Assembly (NCBI GenBank): GCA_017532085.1
Contig: JAFXJT010000004.1
Location: forward strand, 62,001-126,000
DNA length: 64,000 bases
Reading direction: 5' to 3'
DNA from: Oscillospiraceae bacterium
GTDB taxonomy: Bacteria > Bacillota > Clostridia > Oscillospirales > Ruminococcaceae
Positions within the stretch are counted from its first letter, which is position 1; the number at the start of each line of letters is the position of its first letter. Positions 57,110 through 64,000 of the stretch are shown here, piece by piece. A program made the translations under genes and the position numbers. The notes below the pieces were generated by a model that worked only from the letters and a program-made list of their open reading frames with translations, did no database searches and was not told where the DNA came from.

Positions 57110-57146
57110 TCACATGAAAACGAGCAAAAGACAATCATAACCGATG

Positions 57147-57184
57147 AGAGAACGGATCCGAACCGAGGATGCGTTCTCTTTTTA
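57147..57184 (+). terminator. Terminator after the expansin gene
   Basis: An 8-bp stem (57147-57154 with 57172-57179) with a smaller inner hairpin is followed by TTTTTATTTT. Confidence 0.75.
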
Positions 57185-57256
57185 TTTTGCCTATGCTTGC
57201 GGCATGAGTGCTTTGCAAAAGAATCTTTGCAAAAAAAAGAGAAATCCCTCTGTGAT

Positions 57257-57290
57257 ATGACAAAAATCGGCATAGAGACAGCGTTATAAT
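57257..57290 (+). promoter_or_regulatory. Possible Spo0A-controlled promoter of spoIIE
   Basis: ATGACA (57257-57262) and TATAAT (57285-57290) are 22 bp apart, much wider than the other promoters here but like the Spo0A-dependent spoIIE/spoIIG promoters of B. subtilis. TTTGTCATA on the other strand (57256-57264) matches the 0A box TTTGTCGAA at seven of nine positions and overlaps the -35. Confidence 0.5.
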
Positions 57291-57387
57291 AACAGAGTAC
57301 GAAAGTACAAGAATGCAGCGTGCAGGGTACATACATAGGAAAAAAGGAGAGAAGCTGTACCCGTAATACGCAGAAAGAGGGATGACA

Positions 57388-59628
57388 ATGATTACTTTTG
57401 ATGGGATCCGGAACAAGCCGCAGATTTGCCGTGTGTTGGCATTAAGCTTATGCATGGCAGCTTCCTGTTTGCTGGGAGCGGCACAATGCAATGGTATGCG
57501 GCTGCCGCTGCCGCATGCGTTGGCAGCTGCACTGCCGCCGCTTTATTCTTTGGCAGTGTTGGCGGGTGGTGTGCTGGCATATTTTCTTACCGTTTCTTCC
57601 GCAGAATTGCCTTTGTTGATTTGTACGCTGGTGCTGACTGTTTTGCTGCGATGGATGTTTGGAGAGCGGGACAAGCCTGCTCTGGCAGCATTGATTGTCT
57701 CCGGCGGAATTGTTTCTGTGGTGGCAATCTTTGGATTGGCAGGGCTGGTGCATGGCATCGATTGGCTTGTATGGCTGTTTTATACTGCTTGTGCTGCCGG
57801 TGTTTCCATGAGCGCAGCCAATCTGCGAAAGCGATGCCGCAGCGGCTTTCCATTGCGATTGTGCAGTGCCGATGCGTTATATGCATCGGTGTGCTATGTG
57901 GTAATGCTGGCGGCAATCTGTGCCGCAAGGGTCTATTTGATCAGTGTAGGCGAGATGCTTTCCGGTCTTTTGCTGCTGTTGGCTGCAAAGCGATATCGGG
58001 CGATTGGTGGCGTGCTTTGCGGCACGCTGAATGCCTGTGCCTTCTTATTGGTGGATGCCGATCAGGCAGGTATGGCAGCTGTGCTTCCGCTGGCAGGGCT
58101 GGTGGTTGGTTATTGTGCATCATGGCACAGGAGTGCTGTGTTTTGCCTATACAGCAGCATCTGCGGTATGGGCACGATGCTTTCCGGACAAGGTGCGGTG
58201 TCAGCACTGACCTTTGTCAATTTTCTGATTGGCGGTATGCTGTATCTGTTCCTGCCTGCATCCGAGCTGATGGATGCATTGATACAGATTCAGGATCAGG
58301 AATCAGGGCTTGCGGCACTTGCCGGTGCAAGAATGGAGTTCATGTCGCAATCGATAGCCGGTGTGCGAGGCTCGGCAGAACGGATTGCCAATATGCTGAC
58401 ACGCGGAGATCATCAAGTGCGGGTTGCGGATCGGGTTTGTGAAATCGTTTGTGGAAAATGCCGCAGCCGAAGCACTTGCTGGGAAACTGCACAGGCAGAT
58501 ACCGGTGCATGCTTTCAGCGCATGGAGCAAGCCGGTCTTTCGGAGCCGTTGGAAAGTCCGGAGGGCTGTTTGCGTCCCGATCGCGTCACAGAGGAATTCT
58601 TACGTGCAAAACGGCAAAATGCTGCTGCTCGTACATTAGCTGCCCGACTTCGGGATGCACAAGGGATGCTGTTTACCCAGATGCGTGTGACAGAATCATT
58701 GCTGAGCCGTGCAGGACATCAGCTGCAGCGAAAATACAGCAGCGAAAGCACGCGCTTTGTCACCGAGACGTTGGAACGCTTTGGTGTGCCTTTACGGGCT
58801 GCGGCCGTTTCCGTATCCGAGCATCAGCGTATGACCATTGAGCTGTACATTCCGTCGCAGTTCACGCCGGATTTGCAGGCGATCACCGAATGTCTTTCCG
58901 ATGCATTGCGTCGGCCTCTGTATTGCAACGATCTGGATACAGCAGGCGATGAGCATCGTTTGGTGCTGCATAGCAAAGGAAAGTATATGATAGTAACTGC
59001 TGCGGCGCAATGTGCAGTCAGCGAGGAAGAGCCGTGCGGTGATGGATGGGATCGTTTTACCGATCGGGAAGGCTGCGAATATTTGGTGCTTTCCGATGGC
59101 ATGGGGACAGGCCGTCATGCGGCGGTGGATGCAAGGATTGTGCTGACGAATTTCCGACAGTTGGTGCAATCGGGGATGGATTGTGCAGAGGCTGCCCGTA
59201 TGGTGAATGCCATCATGCTGACCAAATCGGGCGAGGAACGCTTTGCGACATTGGATGTTGCGAAGATCTGCACCGATACTGCAGCAGTAACACTATACAA
59301 ATATGGCGCCGGCCCTACCTTCATCAAGCATGGAGAACGGATTACACTTTGTCAGGCAGCCACTGTACCCATTGGCATTCTGCCGAAAGCAGAACCTTAT
59401 ACAACGGTGCTGAGGCTTGCTCCCGGCGATATGCTGTTTATGCTTTCGGATGGTTTGGATGATTCTTTGTATCCCTATATTCGGCAGCGTCTGCTGCAGG
59501 GCGGTGATTTGCAGGCGCTTGCTCATAGTGTATGTGCCAAAGCACAACGGGATGCTATGGGAATCCCCAAGGATGATGTGACGGTGCTGGCTGCAATGAT
59601 TACGGGCGAAGAGCAAGAAATTGCATAA
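57388..59628 (+). CDS. spoIIE: Stage II sporulation protein E (PP2C-type serine phosphatase)
   Basis: SpoIIE sits in the polar septum and dephosphorylates SpoIIAA, freeing sigma-F in the forespore. The 746-residue protein has about ten N-terminal membrane helices (to about residue 290). A regulatory middle region with a cysteine pair (EIVCGKCRSRSTCWE) and a PPM/PP2C phosphatase domain (about 560-746) follow. The latter has LVLSDGMGTGRHA and DMLFMLSDGLDDS with the metal-binding aspartates. The ATG at 57388 has AGAGGG six bases upstream; the ATG at 57382 is too close. It shows that the organism has a sporulation programme. Promoter spacing suggests Spo0A control. Confidence 0.95.
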   Translation: MITFDGIRNKPQICRVLALSLCMAASCLLGAAQCNGMRLPLPHALAAALPPLYSLAVLAGGVLAYFLTVSSAELPLLICTLVLTVLLRWMFGERDKPALAALIVSGGIVSVVAIFGLAGLVHGIDWLVWLFYTACAAGVSMSAANLRKRCRSGFPLRLCSADALYASVCYVVMLAAICAARVYLISVGEMLSGLLLLLAAKRYRAIGGVLCGTLNACAFLLVDADQAGMAAVLPLAGLVVGYCASWHRSAVFCLYSSICGMGTMLSGQGAVSALTFVNFLIGGMLYLFLPASELMDALIQIQDQESGLAALAGARMEFMSQSIAGVRGSAERIANMLTRGDHQVRVADRVCEIVCGKCRSRSTCWETAQADTGACFQRMEQAGLSEPLESPEGCLRPDRVTEEFLRAKRQNAAARTLAARLRDAQGMLFTQMRVTESLLSRAGHQLQRKYSSESTRFVTETLERFGVPLRAAAVSVSEHQRMTIELYIPSQFTPDLQAITECLSDALRRPLYCNDLDTAGDEHRLVLHSKGKYMIVTAAAQCAVSEEEPCGDGWDRFTDREGCEYLVLSDGMGTGRHAAVDARIVLTNFRQLVQSGMDCAEAARMVNAIMLTKSGEERFATLDVAKICTDTAAVTLYKYGAGPTFIKHGERITLCQAATVPIGILPKAEPYTTVLRLAPGDMLFMLSDGLDDSLYPYIRQRLLQGGDLQALAHSVCAKAQRDAMGIPKDDVTVLAAMITGEEQEIA

Positions 59629-59749
59629 ATCTTCGTTCATTTTTCAGTAAAAAGCAAATGCTGTTTCGTTTTACATTGTGCAAAAAGAACAAAAACCATA
59701 AGAGAAATTGGAAGAACTCATAAAATTTTTTTGGGATTCTTAGAAATGC

Positions 59750-59778
59750 TTGAAAGAGCGGGAAAGATATGATAAAAT
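59750..59778 (+). promoter_or_regulatory. SigA-type promoter for glgB-glgC-glgD
   Basis: TTGAAA (59750-59755) and TAAAAT (59773-59778) are 17 bp apart. The other parts of the 260-base gap after spoIIE are AT-rich with no clear terminator. Confidence 0.65.
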
Positions 59779-59888
59779 AAATATGTTAGAATTGTTGTTT
59801 CTATCTGAATGCAGCAATCATATTTATTTTGATTTCGAAAGAAAGGATCGTGCCGACAGATTTTCTGAATGGCCTTGGATGTAATTTT

Positions 59889-61868
59889 ATGAGATCTTCG
59901 GATGAAACCAGCCGGAAAAATCCCGATGCGTTTCCTCTTCATTTGTTTTATCAAGGAAGAAATTTTGACGCACAGCTATATTTTGGTGCGCATACCGAAA
60001 AACGAGGCAGGGGACAATATACTGTTTTTCGCGTTTGGGCACCGCATGCCAAAAGCATCTCTGTAGTAGGAGAATTCAATGGATGGGATCGCAATGCAAT
60101 GCCCATGGAGCAGGTTGCTGACGGTATCTGGCAGGCAAAATGCAAGCGGCTGCCGCAGTTCACTGTTTATAAATACAGCATCGAAACCAAGTCCGGCGCA
60201 TTGCTGATGAAATCGGATCCCTATGCGATGCATTATGAAACCGCACCGCATACAGCATCTCGTATATTTGAATCGGAATACACGTGGCAGGATGCAGCTT
60301 GGTTTGAGAAGAAAAAACAAACCAATGTTTATAAGAGTCCTATGAATATTTATGAGGTGCATCTGAATTCTTGGCGCACCTATCAGGATGGGAATCCGTA
60401 TTCTTATGTGGAATTTGCCAAGCAGATCATTCCGTATATGCAGTCGCTTTCCTATACGCACGTTGAGTTTATGCCGTTGACAGAATATCCTTTTGATGGT
60501 TCATGGGGCTATCAGGTAATCGGTTATTTTGCGCCGACTTCCCGCTTTGGCACACCCGATGATTTCCGGCAGATGGTAGATCTGTTTCACCAGGCAGGAA
60601 TCGGTGTTATTCTTGACTGGGTGCCGGCGCATTTCCCCAAGGATGCGCATGGGTTATATAATTTTGACGGCGAATGCTGCTATGAATACAGTGACCCGCT
60701 GAAAATGGAGCACAAGGGTTGGGGAACACGTGTCTTTGATTATGGCAGACCTGAAGTGCGTGCATTTTTGATCTCCTCTGCCTGCCATTGGCTGAGTGCG
60801 TTTCATATTGACGGACTGCGTGTGGATGCTGTGGCTTCCATGCTTTATCTGGATTATGATCGCAGAGGGGGCGAATGGAGACCCAATCAAAATGGCGGCA
60901 ATGAGAATCTGGAAGCGGTCTCTTTTTTCAAGGAACTGAATGAGACTGTATTTGCACGGCATCCCGAAGTGCTGATGATTGCCGAAGAATCCACTGCATG
61001 GCCATTGGTAACAAAGCCTACGGATATCGGTGGTTTGGGTTTTAATTTCAAGTGGAATATGGGCTGGATGAACGATATGCTTTGTTATATGTCCATGGAT
61101 CCGCTGTATCGTGCTTTTAATCATGAGAAGCTGACCTTCTCATTCTTCTATTGTTTCTCTGAAAACTATGTGCTGCCGATTTCTCATGATGAAATTGTAC
61201 ATGGAAAATGCTCCATGATTGAAAAAATGCCCGGCACTTACGAACAAAAATTTTCTTCCTACCGTGCATTTCTGGCTTATATGACTGCACATCCCGGCAA
61301 GAAGCTGCTGTTTATGGGACAGGAATTCGGACAGATGAAAGAGTGGGATTATAAAACCGAACTGGATTGGATGCTTCTGCAATATCCTGCGCATCAGCAA
61401 TTGCTGGAGTTTTCCAAGGCGTTGAACCGTTTCTATCTGAACACTTCGGCATTATGGCAGAATGATGATTCGTGGGGCGGTTTCTCCTGGATCAGCAACG
61501 ACGATTATCGTCAGAGTGTCATTGCCTTCCGACGTATTGATGACAGCGGCAATGAGATTGTGGCAGTTTGCAATTTTGTCCCGGTTCAGCGGGAGGAGTA
61601 TCGCATTGGTGTTCCTTATGCAGGTACCTATCGGTTGGTGATGGATTCTGATGCCGCAGAATTTGGCGGAAGCGGCGCTGCACTGACTTCGGTTCGCACC
61701 AAAAAGCTTCCTATGCACGGATTTGATCAGTCGGTTGCCTTAACCTTGCCGCCGCTTTCGGTACAGTATTATCGGTGCACACCTCGCAAAAAGCGTGCAT
61801 CTGCTGTAAAAGAAGCCAAATCGAAAAAAACGGAAAAGCAGTCGGCTGCCGGCAAGAAGGCAAAATAG
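59889..61868 (+). CDS. glgB: 1,4-alpha-glucan branching enzyme
   Basis: GlgB makes alpha-1,6 branches in glycogen. The protein (659 residues) has an N-terminal CBM48 segment (VFRVWAPHAKSISVVGEFNGWD) and a GH13 catalytic barrel. The catalytic set is the aspartate in DGLRVDAVAS, the glutamate in IAEESTAW and the transition-state aspartate in ISHDEIVHGK. A C-terminal beta domain and a Lys/Ala/Ser-rich tail (KKRASAVKEAKSKK) end it. The start is unclear. I use the ATG at 59889; the frame opens at a TTG (59829), and an AAAGGA site at 59842 lies too close to a GTG (59850) to decide. It begins the glg operon. Confidence 0.94.
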   Translation: MRSSDETSRKNPDAFPLHLFYQGRNFDAQLYFGAHTEKRGRGQYTVFRVWAPHAKSISVVGEFNGWDRNAMPMEQVADGIWQAKCKRLPQFTVYKYSIETKSGALLMKSDPYAMHYETAPHTASRIFESEYTWQDAAWFEKKKQTNVYKSPMNIYEVHLNSWRTYQDGNPYSYVEFAKQIIPYMQSLSYTHVEFMPLTEYPFDGSWGYQVIGYFAPTSRFGTPDDFRQMVDLFHQAGIGVILDWVPAHFPKDAHGLYNFDGECCYEYSDPLKMEHKGWGTRVFDYGRPEVRAFLISSACHWLSAFHIDGLRVDAVASMLYLDYDRRGGEWRPNQNGGNENLEAVSFFKELNETVFARHPEVLMIAEESTAWPLVTKPTDIGGLGFNFKWNMGWMNDMLCYMSMDPLYRAFNHEKLTFSFFYCFSENYVLPISHDEIVHGKCSMIEKMPGTYEQKFSSYRAFLAYMTAHPGKKLLFMGQEFGQMKEWDYKTELDWMLLQYPAHQQLLEFSKALNRFYLNTSALWQNDDSWGGFSWISNDDYRQSVIAFRRIDDSGNEIVAVCNFVPVQREEYRIGVPYAGTYRLVMDSDAAEFGGSGAALTSVRTKKLPMHGFDQSVALTLPPLSVQYYRCTPRKKRASAVKEAKSKKTEKQSAAGKKAK

Positions 61869-61967
61869 GATGCCATTGAATTGAAATTGTTCTAATCTTC
61901 AACGGAATCAACGCACAATGACAGTCAGTTTCTCTGACTGTGAAGCAATAAAGGAGGCCTCTACTGA

Positions 61968-63173
61968 ATGTATATTAAAAAAGAATGTGTGGCGATGCTG
62001 CTGGCGGGTGGTCAGGGCAGCCGTTTGTATGCCTTGACCAAGGATATGGCAAAGCCGGCAGTGCCCTTTGGCGGTAAATATCGTTTGATTGATTTTCCGC
62101 TTTCCAACTGCACCAATTCCGGGATTGACACCGTTGGTGTCCTGACGCAGTATCAGCCGCTGGTACTCAACGATTATATCGGCAACGGTCAACCTTGGGA
62201 TCTGGATAAGCTTCATGGCGGCGTGCACGTATTGCCGCCTTATCAGACCGCAGCCGGCGCCTCTTGGTATGAGGGTACGGCAAACGCCATCTATCAGAAT
62301 ATCAGTTTTGTCGAGCGCTATCATCCCGAATATGTAGTAGTGCTGGGCGGCGATCACATCTATAAAATGGATTATTCCAAAATGCTGGATTTTCATAAGG
62401 CCAATCAAGCTGATTTGACCATTGCTGTATTGGATGTGCCGCTTTCTGAGGCAAGTCGTATGGGTATTATGACCTGTGATGAAGCACTTCGTGTGGTGGA
62501 TTTCACGGAAAAGCCGAAAGAGCCGAAATCCACATTGGCTTCCATGGGTATCTATATTTTCACATGGGATAAGCTGAAGAAATATTTGATCGAAAATGAA
62601 AATGCCAATACCGGTTCTAAGGATTTCGGCAAAGATATCATTCCTGCTATGCTTGCCAATGGGGAGCGTCTGTTTGCCTATACCTTTGAAGGATATTGGA
62701 AGGATGTAGGTACATTGGATTCGCTGTGGGATGCCAATATGGATCTGTTAAGTCCCAGCGAGCCTTTGGATCTGTACGATAAGGAATGGAAGATCTATTC
62801 TCGTCATGATAATATGCCGCCTCAATACATCGGTGCATCTGCCGAAGTAGAAAATGCAATGATCACCGAAGGCTCTGTGATCAACGGCAAGGTGGATTTC
62901 TCTGTGATTTTTTCCGGCGTTGTCATTGAAGAAGGCGCCAAGGTGCAGTATAGTATTGTTATGCCCGGCACTGTGATTAAGGCGGGTGCTGTGGTAGAAT
63001 ATGCGATCGTTGGAGAGGATTGCGTTGTGGAGCAGAATGCCCACATCGGCAGAAGCCCCGAAGAATACCATGAGAATCGTGATGAGTGGGGAATTGCTGT
63101 GGTCGGTCATAACGTGACCGTCGGTGAAGGCAAAGAGGTTGCCCCTAAGCAGATTCTTTCGGAAGATATTTAA
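61968..63173 (+). CDS. glgC: Glucose-1-phosphate adenylyltransferase, catalytic subunit
   Basis: GlgC makes ADP-glucose, the substrate of glycogen synthase. The 401-residue protein has the nucleotidyl-transferase loop [20 protein letters not shown] and [14 protein letters not shown]. The catalytic aspartate is in [12 protein letters not shown], the sugar-binding segment is [10 protein letters not shown], and a left-handed beta-helix with hexapeptide repeats forms the C-terminal third. The ATG has AAAGGAGG upstream. Expected to pair with GlgD, encoded 15 bases downstream. The 99-base gap after glgB has one small hairpin (61921-61941) and no terminator, so the genes form one transcript. Confidence 0.96.
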   Translation: MYIKKECVAMLLAGGQGSRLYALTKDMAKPAVPFGGKYRLIDFPLSNCTNSGIDTVGVLTQYQPLVLNDYIGNGQPWDLDKLHGGVHVLPPYQTAAGASWYEGTANAIYQNISFVERYHPEYVVVLGGDHIYKMDYSKMLDFHKANQADLTIAVLDVPLSEASRMGIMTCDEALRVVDFTEKPKEPKSTLASMGIYIFTWDKLKKYLIENENANTGSKDFGKDIIPAMLANGERLFAYTFEGYWKDVGTLDSLWDANMDLLSPSEPLDLYDKEWKIYSRHDNMPPQYIGASAEVENAMITEGSVINGKVDFSVIFSGVVIEEGAKVQYSIVMPGTVIKAGAVVEYAIVGEDCVVEQNAHIGRSPEEYHENRDEWGIAVVGHNVTVGEGKEVAPKQILSEDI

Positions 63174-63188
63174 GGGGAGGCGTATATC

Positions 63189-64000
63189 ATGATAAGAACC
63201 AATCAAAATGTTTTGGGTTTGATTTTTGCCAGTATTCACGATTCTGCAGTCATGGATCTGACGAAGCTGCGTACAATGGGCTCGGTGCTGTTTGGCGGCC
63301 GTTATCGTTTGATCGATTTTCCGTTGTCGAATTTTGTCAATTCGGGCATTTCGCAGGTGGGTGTGATCACGAAGCGCAACTACGGCTCTTTGCTGGATCA
63401 TGTCGGCTCCGGCAGAGAATGGGATCTGGCACGAAAAAATGGAGGATTGCATCTGCTGCCTCCGTTTAGTCATACCAGCTCTACCATTTACAGCGGGCGT
63501 CTGGATGCACTGGGCAATGTGTGGAGTTTTGTTGAGCATTCCAATGCCGATTATGTTGTGCTGACAGACTGCGATATTGTAACAACCATTGATTATCGTC
63601 CTGCTGTGGCGCAGCATATCCGCAGCGGTGCAGATATTACTGCCATTTATGCGAAGGGATTTTATGATCAAGCAACCGAAACTTCGGCTACGATTTTCGG
63701 TGTTGGCGAGGATGGCTTTGTCAATGATGTCATGGTGGATCCGCCCATGACCGGCGAATGCAATTTGAGCCTTGATATGTATATCATGAGCAAGGAGTTT
63801 TTGCGTCGTATCGTGAAAGAATCCATGAGCAGAAACCGATTCAGCTTCCGCCGGGATATTCTGTTGGATCGCTCTGCCAATTATCGTGTATTTGCATATG
63901 AACACAAGGGATATTATTCCAGAATTGATTCGCTTCCCAGCTATTTCGCAGCAAATCTGGCATTGCTGGATTCCAAAAATCGTGATGCATTGTTTACCAA
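63189..64000 (+). CDS. glgD: Glucose-1-phosphate adenylyltransferase subunit GlgD (truncated by window end)
   Basis: The gene starts at the ATG with GGGGAGG upstream, 15 bases after glgC, and runs past the right edge; 270 codons are visible. It resembles GlgC in fold, with [18 protein letters not shown] and VVLTDCDIV. The Gly-rich catalytic loop [10 protein letters not shown] is missing: the N-terminus reads VLGLIFASIHDSAVMDL, as expected for the non-catalytic regulatory GlgD of Firmicutes. GlgD supports GlgC in a heteromer. It has the sequence PPFSHTSSTIYSGRLDALGN in place of the GlgC sugar loop. Confidence 0.95.
   Translation, partial: MIRTNQNVLGLIFASIHDSAVMDLTKLRTMGSVLFGGRYRLIDFPLSNFVNSGISQVGVITKRNYGSLLDHVGSGREWDLARKNGGLHLLPPFSHTSSTIYSGRLDALGNVWSFVEHSNADYVVLTDCDIVTTIDYRPAVAQHIRSGADITAIYAKGFYDQATETSATIFGVGEDGFVNDVMVDPPMTGECNLSLDMYIMSKEFLRRIVKESMSRNRFSFRRDILLDRSANYRVFAYEHKGYYSRIDSLPSYFAANLALLDSKNRDALFT

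Noticed and set aside
61921..61941. A terminator between glgB and glgC
   Set aside because: The ACAGTCAG/CTGACTGT hairpin is short and not followed by a T run, so glgB and glgC are more likely on one transcript.

Overview
The window reads as one continuous stretch of a Gram-positive, endospore-forming Firmicute chromosome, most likely class Clostridia and close to Ruminococcus (Oscillospiraceae). The grounds are a spoIIE gene, a darA-holB-ricT cluster as in Bacillus, paired glgC/glgD genes, strong AGGAGG-type ribosome binding sites with frequent GTG/TTG starts, BspA-type leucine-rich surface proteins, and an expansin with a dockerin-like calcium loop. The assignment is inferred from gene content only. 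Coding density is high and the gene set is mostly housekeeping. I see no rRNA or tRNA gene, phage, insertion sequence or CRISPR array.

Layout. 1-2.4 kb (+): the end of the c-di-AMP receptor gene darA, then holB and ricT. 2.5-7.3 kb (-): a six-gene operon trmB, small ORF, pyrC, Lrp-type regulator, aminotransferase, ispE. 7.4-8.2 kb (+): an esterase. 8.3-17.1 kb (-): a very large LacI-sensor/GGDEF/EAL/beta-repeat protein, a P-loop kinase, an ECF transporter S component with a structured leader, a zinc phospholipase C-like protein and a ClpC-type unfoldase. 17.4-29.7 kb (+): a 47-residue Cys-rich peptide, purA, a ParB-like/BMP fusion, a metallophosphoesterase, glmS, three tandem BspA-like LRR membrane proteins and an AI-2E family transporter. 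29.8-41.1 kb (-): a long gene run, read from 41.1 kb downwards: three related small membrane proteins, comM, a lipoprotein, rodA, tcdA, a membrane protein, a 2-hydroxyacid dehydrogenase, proB, proA and an anchored protein. 41.3-49.4 kb (+): rpoB and rpoC from their own promoter. 49.5-53.7 kb (-): an OPT peptide transporter translationally coupled to a PqqD-like protein, and a DUF1846 protein. 53.8-64 kb (+): rsmE, a PPP phosphatase, mnmM, a small membrane protein, the expansin, spoIIE, then glgB, glgC and the start of glgD.

Functional themes. The window covers replication (holB), transcription (rpoBC), nucleotide synthesis (pyrC, purA), isoprenoid synthesis (ispE), proline synthesis (proBA), cell-wall precursors and elongation (glmS, rodA), RNA modification (trmB, tcdA, rsmE, mnmM), glycogen synthesis (glgBCD), and nucleotide second-messenger signalling (darA; the GGDEF/EAL protein). 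The less ordinary items are the c-di-GMP protein with a C-terminal beta-repeat domain, the dockerin-like expansin, the Cys-rich insertion in RpoC, the PqqD-OPT pair, the ParB-BMP fusion and a triplet of paralogous membrane proteins.

Promoters are called from -35/-10 hexamers with 17- or 18-bp spacing (one with 22), and terminators from inverted repeats followed by T runs. Starts were chosen from visible ribosome binding sites. No similarity search was run; family names come from recognised motifs.
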